From: Streptomyces sp. Tue 6430
GTDB taxonomy: Bacteria > Actinomycetota > Actinomycetes > Streptomycetales > Streptomycetaceae
DNA: 63,837 nucleotides
Assembly: GCA_021568835.1 (NCBI GenBank)
Contig: JAKGSH010000008.1
Location: forward strand, 1 to 63,837
Direction: 5' to 3'
Shown: piece after piece, positions 21,512-30,517 of the stretch
How positions within the stretch are numbered: position 1 is the stretch's first letter
Layout of the letters: every line of letters begins with the position of its first letter
Notes under the pieces: model-generated
Databases searched by the model: none
Seen by the model: the letters and a program-made list of their open reading frames with translations, nothing else
What the model was told of the DNA's origin: nothing
Made by a program: the position numbers and the translations under genes

Positions 21512-22269
21512 TCAGGCGGTGAGGGGGATGACGGCGAGGGGGTCGGTGGTGGGCTGTCGGGAGCCGCCGGCGGGTTCGATCGTGATGCCGACGGCCACAG
21601 CACCGGCCAGCGGGCCCCGCAGGACACGGGAGGCCCGTTCCGCGGCACCCGGCAGAAGGCCGGCGGGACGCAGGCCTCCGGCCTCGGCGGCGTACCAGAG
21701 CTCGTAGACCTCGTCCCCCTCAGCGCCGGAAGGTCCTGGGCGGCGAAGACCGCCCGGGCCTCGGAGCGGGACACGACGACGGCTGCCGCGCCCCCGCCGG
21801 TCAGCGCTGCGGTGTGGAGGGTGGCGTCGGGCGCCGTCACGACCTCGGTGAGCGCCCGGTCGGCCGTGTCCGCGCGGACGGCCCGGGCGCGGGCGTCCTC
21901 GGCTCGGGAGTACTGCCATGCGGCGACTCCGCCGAGGAGGGCGGCCGCGGCGGTGCTCGCAGCCAGTGCGAAGCGCGCGGCCCGGTGCCCGGCACTGTGC
22001 CGGGCACAGCGCCCGGCCTCCGGCGGACGACGGGGCCGGTCCTGGGTGGTCCGGCTGATGGCGTCGAGGGTGCGGGCACGCACGTGCGGCGGCACGGAGG
22101 CGCTCTCCGCATCGGCGAGACGCGTGACGATCTCCAGGTGTGCGGCCACCTCCGCGCGGCAGTCCGCACAGCCGGCGAGATGCTCCTCGAACGCGGCTTC
22201 CTCGGCCGGGGGCAGGGCGTGCAGGACGTAGGCGCCGACGGGGAGGTGCAGGTCTCCCGCGGATGTCAT
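21512..22269 (-). CDS. RskA-like anti-sigma factor
   Basis: Membrane anti-sigma factor of about 252 residues. The N-terminal zinc-finger-like region carries the HxxxCxxC motif (EEHLAGCADC, residues ~28-37); a single transmembrane segment (ALAASTAAAALLGGVAAWQY) follows near residue 100; the C-terminal RskA domain includes VYELWYAAEAGGLRPAG and ends AVIPLTA. ATG 22269 overlaps the sigma-factor stop (ATGA), the classical coupled arrangement. The frame jumps near 21725, within the extracellular domain. By family knowledge it sequesters the upstream ECF sigma factor until regulated proteolysis releases it. Confidence 0.85.
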
Positions 22270-22831
22270 GTGCCGGTCTCCAGGCAGGCGCGCAGCTGCC
22301 GCAGCCCCGCGCGCATGCGCGATTTCACCGTGCCCTCGGGGTGGACAGCGCGTCGGCGACCTCGAGGTAGGTCAGGCCCTGGTAGAAGGCGAGCACGAGA
22401 GGGACGCGCTGCCGGTGTGTCAGTGCGGCCAGGCACCGGTAGATGCGCCGCTGTTCGTCACGCTCCTGCACGGTTTCCGCGACCTGGTCGAAGGCTCGTT
22501 CCGCCAGGAGTTGCCCGGCGCGCCGCTCGCGTTCGGCGCCGGCGTGGGCGGCACGCACCCGGTCCACCGCGCGCCGGTGGGCGAGGGTGAGCACCCACGT
22601 CTTGGCCGTCCCGCGTCCGGGGTCGTAGCGGCCCGCGGTGCGCCAGATCTCGACCATGACCTCCTGGGTCACCTCCTCCGCCTGAGCGGCGTCCCGCAGG
22701 ATCCGGCGGACCAGTCCGAGGACCGCGGCGGAGAAGGCGTCGTAGACACCGGCGAACGCGTCCGTGTCGCCACCGGCGACACGGGTCAGCAGGTCCTCCG
22801 CTCGCGCGCCCGGCTCGGTTCCGTGTAGCAA
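22266..22831 (-). CDS. ECF sigma factor (SigK-like)
   Basis: About 188 residues, with region 2 (AFAGVYDAFSAAVLGLVRRI, AEEVTQEVMVEIWRTAGRYD, AKTWVLTLAHRRAVDRVR) and region 4 (ALTHRQRVPLVLAFYQGLTY, LEVADALSTPEGTVKSRMR after correction). The TTG start at 22831 has GAGGAG exactly eight bases upstream and gives the normal family length. A missing C near 22340 shifts the last ~25 residues. It overlaps the RskA-like gene by four bases, so the pair forms a membrane-signal-responsive sigma/anti-sigma module. The frame stays open upstream into the ATPase-like segment described next. Confidence 0.85.
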
Positions 22832-23419
22832 GTCCTGCTCTCCTCGTGCCCGGTGCTCCCGGCCGCCCTGCCCCGACGTCCGCCCGCTCCGACTCTGGCA
22901 CCGGTCGGCACGAGGCGCAGTGCGGCGGTGGCACGCGAGTGAGAGCGGGGCGGAGACCGGCGCGGAGAGGTGCGGGTGCTGACGCGGCGCGTCCGGCCCG
23001 GGGTGCCGCGGTCGCGGCTCCGGCCGGGGCACGACGTGCACGGTCCTGCCACCGATCGCGGGGACCGCGGTGACCGGCCCTCCCACCCGGCGGGCGATCA
23101 CCGGGCCGGAACCGCCGCGCTCGTCGCCGGCCGTCCGCCGCCGGAGGCCGGGCAGGTCCTCGCCGTGGTCGGCGACGGCGGTCTCCGGCTGCCCGTCGCG
23201 CACGGTGGGCGTCAGCCGGCAGGCGTCGTGGGCGCGCCGAACGGCGCCGGTCACCGGTTCGGACACCACGAGCACGGCGTCTTCCGCACGGCCGGGCGGT
23301 GCGATCGCCCTCAGCCGCCGTTCGGTGACGCGGCGGGCGACGACGGCCGGCGCGCGCAGACCGCGGGGCGGGGGGACGACGTGCTGCGGCGTCACCGGCA
23401 GGGGTGCGGTGACAGGCAT
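22832..23419 (-). CDS. Degenerate HATPase-like (anti-sigma regulatory kinase) ORF in frame with the sigma gene
   Basis: ATG 23419 follows GGAGGAGC and opens a frame whose first ~125 residues resemble the SpoIIAB/RsbW-type ATPases abundant in Streptomyces: VVSEPVTGAVRRAHD (compare the usual SELVTNAVxH N-box) and AVADHGEDLPG (compare DxGxGxP), ending RTVHVVPRPE. The ATP-binding Asn is replaced by Gly, so catalysis is doubtful. There is no stop in this frame before the sigma-factor start, so the true end is unknown: either a read-through fusion with the sigma factor, or a stop hidden by an indel. Residues after ~130 are Arg/Pro-rich and show no family. Confidence 0.5.
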
Positions 23420-23785
23420 GACCGCTCCTCCGAACGACTCGACCGATGCGCGAACACCCTTCGAGGGTGATTCGTCGCCACGAGGCCGGCGGACGAAGCC
23501 GGCGGACGGGGCGGAGCGGCCGGCCGGACGATGCGCGGAAACACCGCTTCCGCACTTACGTCGTCTCACTCTGCGTGACGGATCTGGTCGTTCCCGTGGT
23601 TTCGAAATTTCCGTCCCGCCGCCTCATCTGTCGTGCCGACGGCGCCGAATCCCTCATGTCCGGCACGGCGAGGCGAAAGGCAGTGCCCCTCCCGACACCC
23701 GGCCGCGCCACCCGCGTGACCGGCCGGGCCGGGAAGGACGGCCCCTCGACGTGCTCACTGCCGACTTGTCGAAGGAGATACGTCG
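23420..23785. other. Divergent intergenic region
   Basis: Gene-free region between the ATPase-like ORF and the WXXGXW gene. It contains a less GC-rich stretch near 23560-23625 (around TTTCGAAATTTCC) that probably holds promoters. No clear operator could be assigned. Confidence 0.4.
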
Positions 23786-24160
23786 ATGACCGCATCCATG
23801 CGAGTCCGCCGCCTGGTGGCCGGAGCCGCCGCGACGGGACTGCTGGCCGGAGGCGCCGCGCTCGGCACGTCCGGCACCGCCAGTGCGGCTCCCGCGCCCA
23901 CGCCCACCGTCACCACGGCCACCGGGGACCACCACGACAGGTGCGAGTGGAAGCAGGGCCACTGGGAGAAGACGTGGGTCAAGGGCCACTGGGAGAAGAA
24001 GCAGGTTCACCACAAGACCTGGGTCAAGGGTCACTACGACAAGCACGGCACCTGGCACAAGGGCCACTGGAAGCACCACCACTCCTACAAGTGGGTCCAC
24101 GTCCCCGGTCACTGGGAGAAGACGTGGGTCAAGGGGCACTGGGACTGCAAGCACCACTGA
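23786..24160 (+). CDS. Secreted WXXGXW-repeat protein
   Basis: A 124-residue exported protein. Residues 1-~35 form a Sec signal peptide (MTASMRVRRLVAGAAATGLL, cleavage expected after ASA). The mature part is built from WXXGXW-type units (WKQGHW, WVKGHW, WHKGHW, WVKGHW), very rich in His, Trp and Lys and with two Cys. It resembles the WXXGXW/YXWGXW repeat proteins better known from proteobacteria. A metal-binding or surface role is a guess from His content. AAGGAG lies nine bases before the ATG, and a strong terminator follows. It stands alone between divergent and tandem promoters, with no frame break. Confidence 0.8.
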   Translation: MTASMRVRRLVAGAAATGLLAGGAALGTSGTASAAPAPTPTVTTATGDHHDRCEWKQGHWEKTWVKGHWEKKQVHHKTWVKGHYDKHGTWHKGHWKHHHSYKWVHVPGHWEKTWVKGHWDCKHH

Positions 24161-24172
24161 GATGAACCTCTC

Positions 24173-24211
24173 GGGCGGGGGCCGGGTCGCGCCACGACCC
24201 GGCCCCCGCCC
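24173..24211. terminator. 17-bp stem hairpin after the WXXGXW gene
   Basis: Bases 24173-24189 and 24195-24211 are perfect reverse complements with a 5-base loop, starting 13 bases after the stop codon. Very GC-rich, intrinsic-type terminator. Confidence 0.85.
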
Positions 24212-24370
24212 AGGTCCGCCCGGCCGCTTCGCTCCCCGGGCCCTCTCCCGGCTCGGCTCCGGAACACGGGAAGCCCTCGGGCCTCGCCCTCGCCCCGACC
24301 CCGGTCCTGGCCCTGACCTTGACCTTGACACGGTGACAAGGCCTTCACTGCTTGCCGGGAGGTGGTTCCT

Positions 24371-25042
24371 GTGACCACGGCAAGGCAGGACACGGAGGCG
24401 GTCCGAGCGCTCCGGGACCTGGAGGACGGCCGTCCGTCCGTGCGGCTGCGGGCGGCTCTGGCGGTCGGCACGACGCCGGATCCGCGCTTCGTCGACAAGC
24501 TGCTGGAACGATGCGCGATCGAGCCCGAGTTCTTCGTCCGCGACATGCTGACCTGGGCGCTCACCCGTCACCCGGTGTCGGTGACGCTTCCCGGGCTGCT
24601 CCGTGAAGTCCGTTCGGAGCGTGCGCAGGCACGGAGCCAGGCGCTGCACACGCTCTCCAAGATCGGGGACCGGCAGGCGTGGCCGGCGATCACCGGTGCG
24701 CTCCTGTCCGACGCCGACGACGAGGTGGCGCGGAGCGCCTGGCGGGCAGCGGTCGTCCTCGTGCCGCCAGGTGAGGAGTCCGGATTGGCCGCGTCGCTGG
24801 CGACGCAGCTCGGGCGCGGCGACCGGGAGACGCAACGGAGCCTGAGCCGGGCGCTGGTGGAGCTGGGTGACGTCGTCCTGCCGGCTCTGCGCGCCGCGAT
24901 GACGGCCTCTGATCCGCGGGTGCGCACGCACGCGCTCGCCACCGAACGGCTGCTGCGCGACCCGGACGCCGGATTCGGGTTCGCGGTCGAGGAGGCGAAG
25001 CGTGTCGTGGCCCTCGGCGGGCCGGATCCGGAGGGACGATAG
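24371..25042 (+). CDS. HEAT-repeat protein
   Basis: A 223-residue all-helical protein with HEAT-type repeats (SVRLRAALAVGTTPDPRFVD, RSQALHTLSKIGDRQAWPAI, DPRVRTHALATERLLRDPDA). GTG 24371 is preceded by GGGAGGTG. TTGACA lies at 24325-24330. The stop is three bases before the GTG of a MerR-type regulator that itself carries HEAT repeats, so the two are co-transcribed and probably interact or share a function. No enzymatic motif was seen. Confidence 0.8.
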   Translation: MTTARQDTEAVRALRDLEDGRPSVRLRAALAVGTTPDPRFVDKLLERCAIEPEFFVRDMLTWALTRHPVSVTLPGLLREVRSERAQARSQALHTLSKIGDRQAWPAITGALLSDADDEVARSAWRAAVVLVPPGEESGLAASLATQLGRGDRETQRSLSRALVELGDVVLPALRAAMTASDPRVRTHALATERLLRDPDAGFGFAVEEAKRVVALGGPDPEGR

Positions 25043-25045
25043 GAG

Positions 25046-26050
25046 GTGTTGATCGGTGAGGTGGCGCGGCGGTCCGGGGTCAGTGCCCGCATGCTCAGGC
25101 ATTACGAGTCGCTCGGCCTGATCCGGCCCTCGGGACGTACGGGTTCGGGCTACCGGGAGTACTCCGGCGACGACATCCGGCGGATCTTCCACATCGAGAG
25201 CCTGCGTTCGCTGGGCTGCCGCTGCGGGAGATCGGACGCGCGCTCGACGACCCCGGCTTCACACCCTCGGCGCTCGTCGACGACCTCATCCGCCGGACGC
25301 GCGAACGCATCGCGGCCGAGACCGAGTTGCTCACGCGGCTCCGCCGGATCGATGCCGTGGAACCCGCCGGCTGGGAGGACGTCCTCCAAGTCGTCGCCTT
25401 TCTCCAGGCGCTGGATCGCAGAGCGCCAACACACGCCAACGCGCGGCTCTTTCCTCGGTCGACGGGGTGCCGGTACCGGTGGAGGCCCTGGTCGAGGCGG
25501 TTCTGGGCGAGACCGAGCCGAACGTCGCCGGAGCCCTTCGCTGGGCGCTGGCGCGGTCGGACGACGGCGCTGACGCCACGTCGCTGCTGGCGGACGGCCT
25601 CGGGTCACCGGTGGCCGCGGTGCGGGAACGCGCCGTCCGGTGCCTCGCCGCGATGCCCGGTGACGAGGCCGCCGCCCGGCTGCGGGACGCCCTCGCACAC
25701 CCCGACGCCGTGGTCCGCGGCCACGCGGCCCTGGTTCTCGGACGCGTGGCGTGGCCGATGCGGTCCCGACGCTCATCGACATGATCGTGCGGGGAAGGAA
25801 CGACATCGACGCGGCCGATGCGCTGAGCGTGCTGGCGTCGAGCGACACCGCCGCGCCGGAGCGGATCGCCACCGGACTCGTCGACCGCCTCGCCCATGCC
25901 CCCACCGGCGCGCGCGTACGGCTGACCCAGGCGCTGGCGGACATCCCCGGGGCCACGGCGTCACGTGCGCTCACGGAGCTGTCGCGGGACGGGGACGACG
26001 CCGTCGCGCTGACCGCGGTTTATCTTCTGCGCCTGCGCGACACGCGGTGA
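25046..26050 (+). CDS. MerR-family regulator with C-terminal HEAT repeats
   Basis: The N-terminus is a MerR winged helix (LIGEVARRSGVSARMLRHYE, then SGYREYSGDDIRRI), followed by a coiled-coil (RTRERIAAETELLTRLRRID) and, in place of a short effector-binding segment, HEAT repeats (ERAVRCLAAMPGDEAAARLR and onward to LLRLRDTR). About 334 residues. The homologous frame shifts near 25215, 25465 and 25755. GTG 25046 matches the usual MerR N-terminus; TTG 25049 is an alternative. Overlapping signals with the upstream HEAT gene indicate one operon. MerR proteins usually twist long-spacer promoters in response to a ligand; the ligand here is unknown. Confidence 0.75.
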
Positions 26051-26112
26051 CGTCCCCGGGCCACCCGGTGGGACGAGGGGTCACCGCCTTCCGCACCGGG
26101 CGGCCCGTGGAC

Positions 26113-26125
26113 TATCGTTCCGATA
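26113..26125. promoter_or_regulatory. Inverted repeat TATCG-TTC-CGATA upstream of MFS gene
   Basis: A perfect 5-bp inverted repeat with a 3-base spacer at 26113-26117 and 26121-26125, 28 bases before a small ORF and about 195 bases before the exporter. The size and form suit a TetR-type operator overlapping a promoter; the cognate regulator is not identified. Confidence 0.4.
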
Positions 26126-26153
26126 CGGGGAGTGCCCCGTGAGGAGTTTCGAC

Positions 26154-26180
26154 ATGGTCGGTTTCCCGAGCGCGCGTTGA
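26154..26180 (+). CDS. Possible 8-residue leader peptide
   Basis: ATG at 26154 with GAGGAG seven bases upstream (26141-26146) opens MVGFPSAR and then stops. The unusually good ribosome site for such a short frame, 138 bases upstream of an exporter gene, suggests a regulatory leader, but chance cannot be excluded. Confidence 0.3.
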   Translation: MVGFPSAR

Positions 26181-26318
26181 CGTTGTAGGCCGTGACCGGC
26201 CTGTCATCGCGTGCTGCCTTTGATGTTGCGGCACAGCGAGCCTTCCCCTGCCCGGACCACCGGTGCACCTTCGTGTGCCCCGTGGCGGGACTCGTCGTCG
26301 GCAACACAAGGGATTCGC

Positions 26319-27647
26319 GTGCCGTCCACCACCTCCGCCGTATCCGATTCCGGTCGTCCTGTTCCGTCAAGCCTGTGGCGGGACGCCGACTTCCGCAGAC
26401 TCTGGACGGGGCAGACCGCCTCTCAACTCGGCGAGCACGCCGGCCTGGTGATTCTGCCGCTCTTCGCCGTCCTGACGCTGCACGCCGATGCCGGTCGGCT
26501 GGGTCTCCTCCGCGCCGTGGGGCAGGCGCCGATCCTGCTGCTCTCGCTCTTCGTCGGGGCGTGGGTGGACAGGTGGCGGACCCGCACGACGATGATGCTC
26601 GCGGATGCCGGCCGGGCCCTGGCCCTGGGCGCCGCCGCCGTGGCCGCCGTCCTGGGCTGCCTCGGCATGCCCGCGCTGCTCGCCGTCGCCTTCGCTCTCG
26701 GCACCCTGTCCGTGTTCTTCGACGTGGCCTACCAGTCGTCTCTCGTACGGCTCGTGAGACGCGATCAGCTGGTCCGGGGCAACAGCGCGCTCGAGGGCAG
26801 CCGGTCCGCTGCCCAGATCGGCGGCCCCGCCCTCGGCGGTGGGCTGGTCTCCGTGCTGTCGGCGCCGGTCGCCGCGGCCTTCGGCGCACTGTTCTTCGCG
26901 TTGTCGTTCCTGTCGGTCAGCCGCATCCGTCGGACCGAGTCGATTCCGGAACGCTCGGAACGTCCTCCCCGGGTCTGGCTGCGGATTCGTGAGGGCCTCC
27001 GTTTCGTCGTCGGCGACGCCGTGCTGCGGGCCGTGTGTCTGGCCTCGGCCGCCTTCCAGTTCTGCTTCGCGGCGATGATGACCGTCTACCTGCTCTTCCT
27101 GCCCAGGGAACTGCACCTGTCGGGCGCCGTCGTGGGGCTCGCGCTCGCCGCGGCGGGACCGGGCGCGCTCCTTGGCTCGCTGCTGGCCGCCCGCCTGCCG
27201 AACCGGTTCGGTCATGGTGCGGTACTCGTGACCGCGGCGACCCTCGGCGACGGCGCGTTCCTGTGCGTGCCCGCGCTGCACGGCTCCTCCGCGGTGACGG
27301 TCGCCGTGCTCCTCGCGGTCGGCTTCGTGTTCGGGGCCGGGGGCCAGTCGGTGAACGTCACGGTGATGGCCGTCCGGCAGGCCGTCACCCCGGACGGCAT
27401 GCAGGGCCGCGTGGCCGCGACGATCACGTTCGCCGGCATGGGGCTGACCCCGCTCGGCTCCCTCCTCGGCGGGCTCCTGGCGCAGGAGTGGGGGGTGCGC
27501 ACCAGCCTCCTGGTGACGGCGGCGGGGATGCTGCTGTCCCCCGTACTGATGGCTCTGTCCCCGCTCGTGCGCCTGGGACGGGCGCTCCCGAGCCCGCACG
27601 ACGCTGCCGCCGCGCCGAAGAGGCGGGACCGGCCCCGTTCCCGCTGA
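26319..27647 (+). CDS. MFS transporter (DHA3/EntS-like drug exporter)
   Basis: A 442-residue integral membrane protein with 12 predicted helices. It starts with the family-typical LWRDADFRRLWTGQTASQLG and has a loop-2 motif DRWRTRTTMMLADAGRALAL; SAAQIGGPALGGGLVSVLSA and FGAGGQSVNVTVMAVRQAVT are typical of MFS_3 exporters. Probably a proton-driven efflux pump. GTG 26319 (VPSTTSAVSDSG) has AAGGGA upstream. The frame is intact. A palindrome and a tiny leader ORF precede it, and a hairpin follows the stop. Confidence 0.85.
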   Translation: MPSTTSAVSDSGRPVPSSLWRDADFRRLWTGQTASQLGEHAGLVILPLFAVLTLHADAGRLGLLRAVGQAPILLLSLFVGAWVDRWRTRTTMMLADAGRALALGAAAVAAVLGCLGMPALLAVAFALGTLSVFFDVAYQSSLVRLVRRDQLVRGNSALEGSRSAAQIGGPALGGGLVSVLSAPVAAAFGALFFALSFLSVSRIRRTESIPERSERPPRVWLRIREGLRFVVGDAVLRAVCLASAAFQFCFAAMMTVYLLFLPRELHLSGAVVGLALAAAGPGALLGSLLAARLPNRFGHGAVLVTAATLGDGAFLCVPALHGSSAVTVAVLLAVGFVFGAGGQSVNVTVMAVRQAVTPDGMQGRVAATITFAGMGLTPLGSLLGGLLAQEWGVRTSLLVTAAGMLLSPVLMALSPLVRLGRALPSPHDAAAAPKRRDRPRSR

Positions 27648-27670
27648 TCCGGGTCGCGGCCACCCGGATC
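27646..27670. terminator. Hairpin at the MFS stop
   Basis: GATCCGGGT (27646-27654) and ACCCGGATC (27662-27670) form a 9-bp stem with a 7-base loop overlapping the stop codon of the MFS gene. Confidence 0.6.
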
Positions 27671-27722
27671 GAGGTCGCCGGCCTCTGTTGTCGGTCCGGA
27701 CGCTGTTCCTGACGGAGGACCG

Positions 27723-27887
27723 TTGACCGATCCACACGGGTGGTCTGCTTCAGGGACGGCTCCGTACGGTGCCCCGGCGTGCCTCTACGCCATGACCTCC
27801 CGCAAGCTGCACCACGCATGCGCCTCGTGCCGCGTCAGCTTCGAGCAGCATTCCGAAATGAGCTGGAGTGGGCGGCTGACGCGCTGA
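27723..27887 (+). CDS. Possible small CxxC protein
   Basis: A TTG start with GGAGG upstream (27714-27718) opens a 54-residue frame containing RKLHHACASCRVSFEQHSEM, a single CxxC next to two His residues. It might be a small zinc-ribbon-like protein. No family is recognised and the frame is short, so it may be spurious. Confidence 0.3.
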   Translation: MTDPHGWSASGTAPYGAPACLYAMTSRKLHHACASCRVSFEQHSEMSWSGRLTR

Positions 27888-28003
27888 ACGGTGACGATCC
27901 CCTCGCGCGCCCGGTCGTCGGCTTCACGGTGTTCAGAACTTCACGGTGTGCAGAGGGGATGTGCCCCGACGACGAGAGCTGCTCTCCGGCTGCCCGACCC
28001 CGC

Positions 28004-29257
28004 TCAGGAGAGCTCCCCGGTCACGGTTGCCGTCGTCCGACCGGCTGAAGCCTGCCCCGTGTCCGCGCCGGAGCTGACGTGCCGCTGGGTCTCCTGGTGG
28101 CCGTGCCAGTCCAGGCACATCACGGTGGCATCGTCTTCGAGCCGGCCGTCGGCAGCGTCCAGGACCGCGGACATCATCATCAGCGAGGTCTCCCGCGGGT
28201 GCAGGTCCCGGGTGCGCTCCAGCAGGGCGGGCAGGTCGACCTGCTCCCCGTGCCGTTCGAGCATGCCGTCGGTGAACATGAGCAGTCGGTCACCGGGGCG
28301 CAGATCGAGGTCCTGAACGCGGTAGGGGTGGGGCGCGGACACGGACAGCCCGAAGGGATGGTCCACCTCGCAGGTGATCTCCTCAGCGATCCCGTCGCGC
28401 AGGCGCAGGGGCCAGGGGTGGCCGGCGTTGACGAGCTGCGTCCGCCCGGTGCGGAGGTTGATGCGCAGCAGCTGTCCGGTGGCGTGACCGCGGCCGTGGC
28501 CGGCCAGCGCCTGGTCGGCCAGGTGGGCCTGCTCGGCCAGGCCGGCCCCTGCGCGGCGGGCGCCGCGCAGGGCGCCCACCAGGACTGTCGCGGCCAGGGC
28601 GGCATCGATGTCGTGGCCCATGGGGTCGGTCACCGACACATGCAGGGTGTCGCGGTCCAGGCTGTAGTCGAACGTGTCGCCGCTGAGGCCTTCGGAGGGC
28701 TCGAGGTTCCCGCACAGGGTGAACTGCGCTGCCTCGCACGACAGTGACGGGGGCAGCAACTGGTACTGGATCTCCGCCGCCAGGCGGGGGGGCCGGGAGC
28801 GTTTGCCCCAGGTGTAGAGGTCGGTGAAGCGCCCGTTGGCGATCACGATGTAGGCCAGGGCGTGCGCGGCTTCCCCGACCGCGTCCAGGACGTCCTCGCC
28901 GGGGACGGTCGGCAGGATCAGCTCCAGCAGCCCGATCGCATCCCCCCGGTTGGTGACCGGCACGATCACTTGGTGTCCCCGGCCGGTCGCCTCCTGATAC
29001 AGCCGCTGCGTACGGATGACCTGCTCGTAGACGCTGCCGAACAGGGGTATCCGCTCCGCTTCCCGCCCGTCGGCCGCGGCGGCGGCGATCGACAACCGTG
29101 CCACCGACTTCCCCGTCAGGTCCACGATGAGGAACGAAACCTTCGTGGCCTCGAAACGCCGCCGCAGATCCTCCGCGACCACGTCGACGGCCTCCACCGG
29201 CGCCGCCGTCTCCGCTGCCGTCAGCAGCCGGGAGAGTTCGCTCTGTTCACCACTCAC
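28004..29257 (-). CDS. PP2C/SpoIIE-type serine phosphatase with GAF-like sensor
   Basis: A 417-residue protein. Residues ~1-150 look like a GAF-like sensor; residues ~170-390 are a SpoIIE/RsbU-type phosphatase: [53 protein letters not shown] and [11 protein letters not shown] carry the acidic metal ligands. Such enzymes dephosphorylate anti-sigma antagonists in partner-switching circuits. Of two GTG candidates, 29257 has GAAAGGA at about eight bases; 29263 is too close to it. The frame is intact. No antagonist gene is adjacent; the only nearby candidate is the ATPase-like ORF at 22832-23419. Confidence 0.85.
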   Translation of the reverse strand: MSGEQSELSRLLTAAETAAPVEAVDVVAEDLRRRFEATKVSFLIVDLTGKSVARLSIAAAAADGREAERIPLFGSVYEQVIRTQRLYQEATGRGHQVIVPVTNRGDAIGLLELILPTVPGEDVLDAVGEAAHALAYIVIANGRFTDLYTWGKRSRPPRLAAEIQYQLLPPSLSCEAAQFTLCGNLEPSEGLSGDTFDYSLDRDTLHVSVTDPMGHDIDAALAATVLVGALRGARRAGAGLAEQAHLADQALAGHGRGHATGQLLRINLRTGRTQLVNAGHPWPLRLRDGIAEEITCEVDHPFGLSVSAPHPYRVQDLDLRPGDRLLMFTDGMLERHGEQVDLPALLERTRDLHPRETSLMMMSAVLDAADGRLEDDATVMCLDWHGHQETQRHVSSGADTGQASAGRTTATVTGELS

Positions 29258-29837
29258 GGTCACGGTCCTTTCGACCAGCCCCCTCCCAGCTTGGGGACCG
29301 CCGCGGTGAGCGTCAATCCGTGACCCGTCACGGTAAGTGAAGGTGATCGCGTGGTGCCCTCGCGAAATGAGTGAGCCCCGGCGTCCGCCCGCGGGCGCGG
29401 GCGTCACGGCTGCCCCGCCCAAGCCGTCGGGTACCGACACCGCCCCGTGCCGATGGGCCGTCGCCCGGCGCCGGGGGATGTCACGAAGTGTCGCCCGGTC
29501 CGCCGGGACGTGTTCCGGAGCCGGGACGTGTTCCGGAGCCGGGACGCCTGGTTGCCGGCCTGCGGGAAGCGCGTCGGTGCGAGCCCGAACGCGAACCTCG
29601 AAGACAGGAGGCGGTGACCGGGTTGCGGCATGGCCACCGCCCTCGCGCGTGGCCCGATCGACGCGAGGTCGAAGAGAAAGCTCCTGGCCGGGGAGGGAAC
29701 TTTTCCCGGTTCGGGGGATCGGCTCTGTCGGATTTCGGGATTCGGCGGCCTCCGGCTCGCTCGGCCCGCCGGAGCGCCGCATAGTTCCGGGTCGTTCGAC
29801 CATGGCGGCCGGCGTCCGGTCGTGAAGGAGATCCGAA
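29258..29837. other. Intergenic region with an 18-bp direct repeat
   Basis: About 580 bases without a supported gene. At 29505-29522 and 29523-29540 an 18-base unit beginning GGGACGTGTTCC is repeated exactly, with a partial third copy. The region separates the divergent phosphatase gene and the MFS/Lrp chimera. Confidence 0.5.
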
Positions 29838-30451
29838 GTGAGTGCAGCAGTGCGGGAGGAACACCGTGAGCGACGTACGGCGACACTGGTCATGGCCTGC
29901 TCGGGGGTGTTCGTCGGCTATTTCCCGGTGACGACGGTCGCGGTCAGCCTGCCCGTGATCCAGCGGGCGCTGGACGCGTCGACGGCCGATCTGTCCTGGG
30001 TCTCCGACGCGTTCGTCCACCTTCTGCGTCTCGACGGCCGCGCGACGACCACCGAACTGCAGGCGGCGACCGGCCGGAGTCCGTCGTCGAGCGCCGCGTG
30101 GAGAAGCTGCGTTCGACCGGAGTGCTGTACTTCGACATCGAGTACGACCACGAGCCGTTCGGGCACGGCACCGAGGCGGTGCTCTGGCTGACGGTCGAGC
30201 CGACGCGGCTGCGGCAGGTCGGACAGGCTCTCGCGGAGCATCGGGAGGTGCGGTTCGCCGCCGGGGTCAGCGGCCGGACGAACGTCTTCGCCTCGGTGCT
30301 GTGCCGCACCACGGAGGAACTCTTCGCCTACCTGGCCGACCGCGTGGGCGCGATCCCCGGTGTACGGGCGGTGGAGGCCGTGCCCACCCTCCGGCAGGTC
30401 AAGACCCTCACCTGTCCCCGCACCCGGCCGACGCACCGTGTCCGGCTGTGA
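29838..30451 (+). pseudogene. MFS N-terminus fused to Lrp/AsnC-type regulator
   Basis: GTG 29838 with AAGGAG seven bases upstream opens [20 protein letters not shown], then a first transmembrane helix and SLPVIQRALDASTADLSWVS, the usual start of a 14-helix DHA2 MFS exporter. At WVSDAFV (near 30015) it changes without a stop to HLLRLDGRATTTELQAATG, the first helix-turn-helix of an AsnC/Lrp regulator, and after one frame jump near 30085 continues VERRVEKLRSTGVLYFDIEY to an Lrp ligand-binding domain ending at 30451. The simplest reading is an internal deletion joining a transporter gene to a downstream regulator gene in frame. The product would be a membrane-tethered remnant, probably non-functional, though the regulator half looks well conserved. 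Confidence 0.65.
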
Positions 30452-30517
30452 CCGCCTCCGGGCCGGGTGCGACACGGGTGCGGCATCCTGGTGCGCCGGT
30501 GCCACCGGACCGGCGGC

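Noticed and set aside
27740..28048. A 102-residue plus-strand frame starting MVCFRDGSVRC
   Set aside because: No family, overlaps the possible small CxxC frame and runs into the 3' end of the phosphatase gene.
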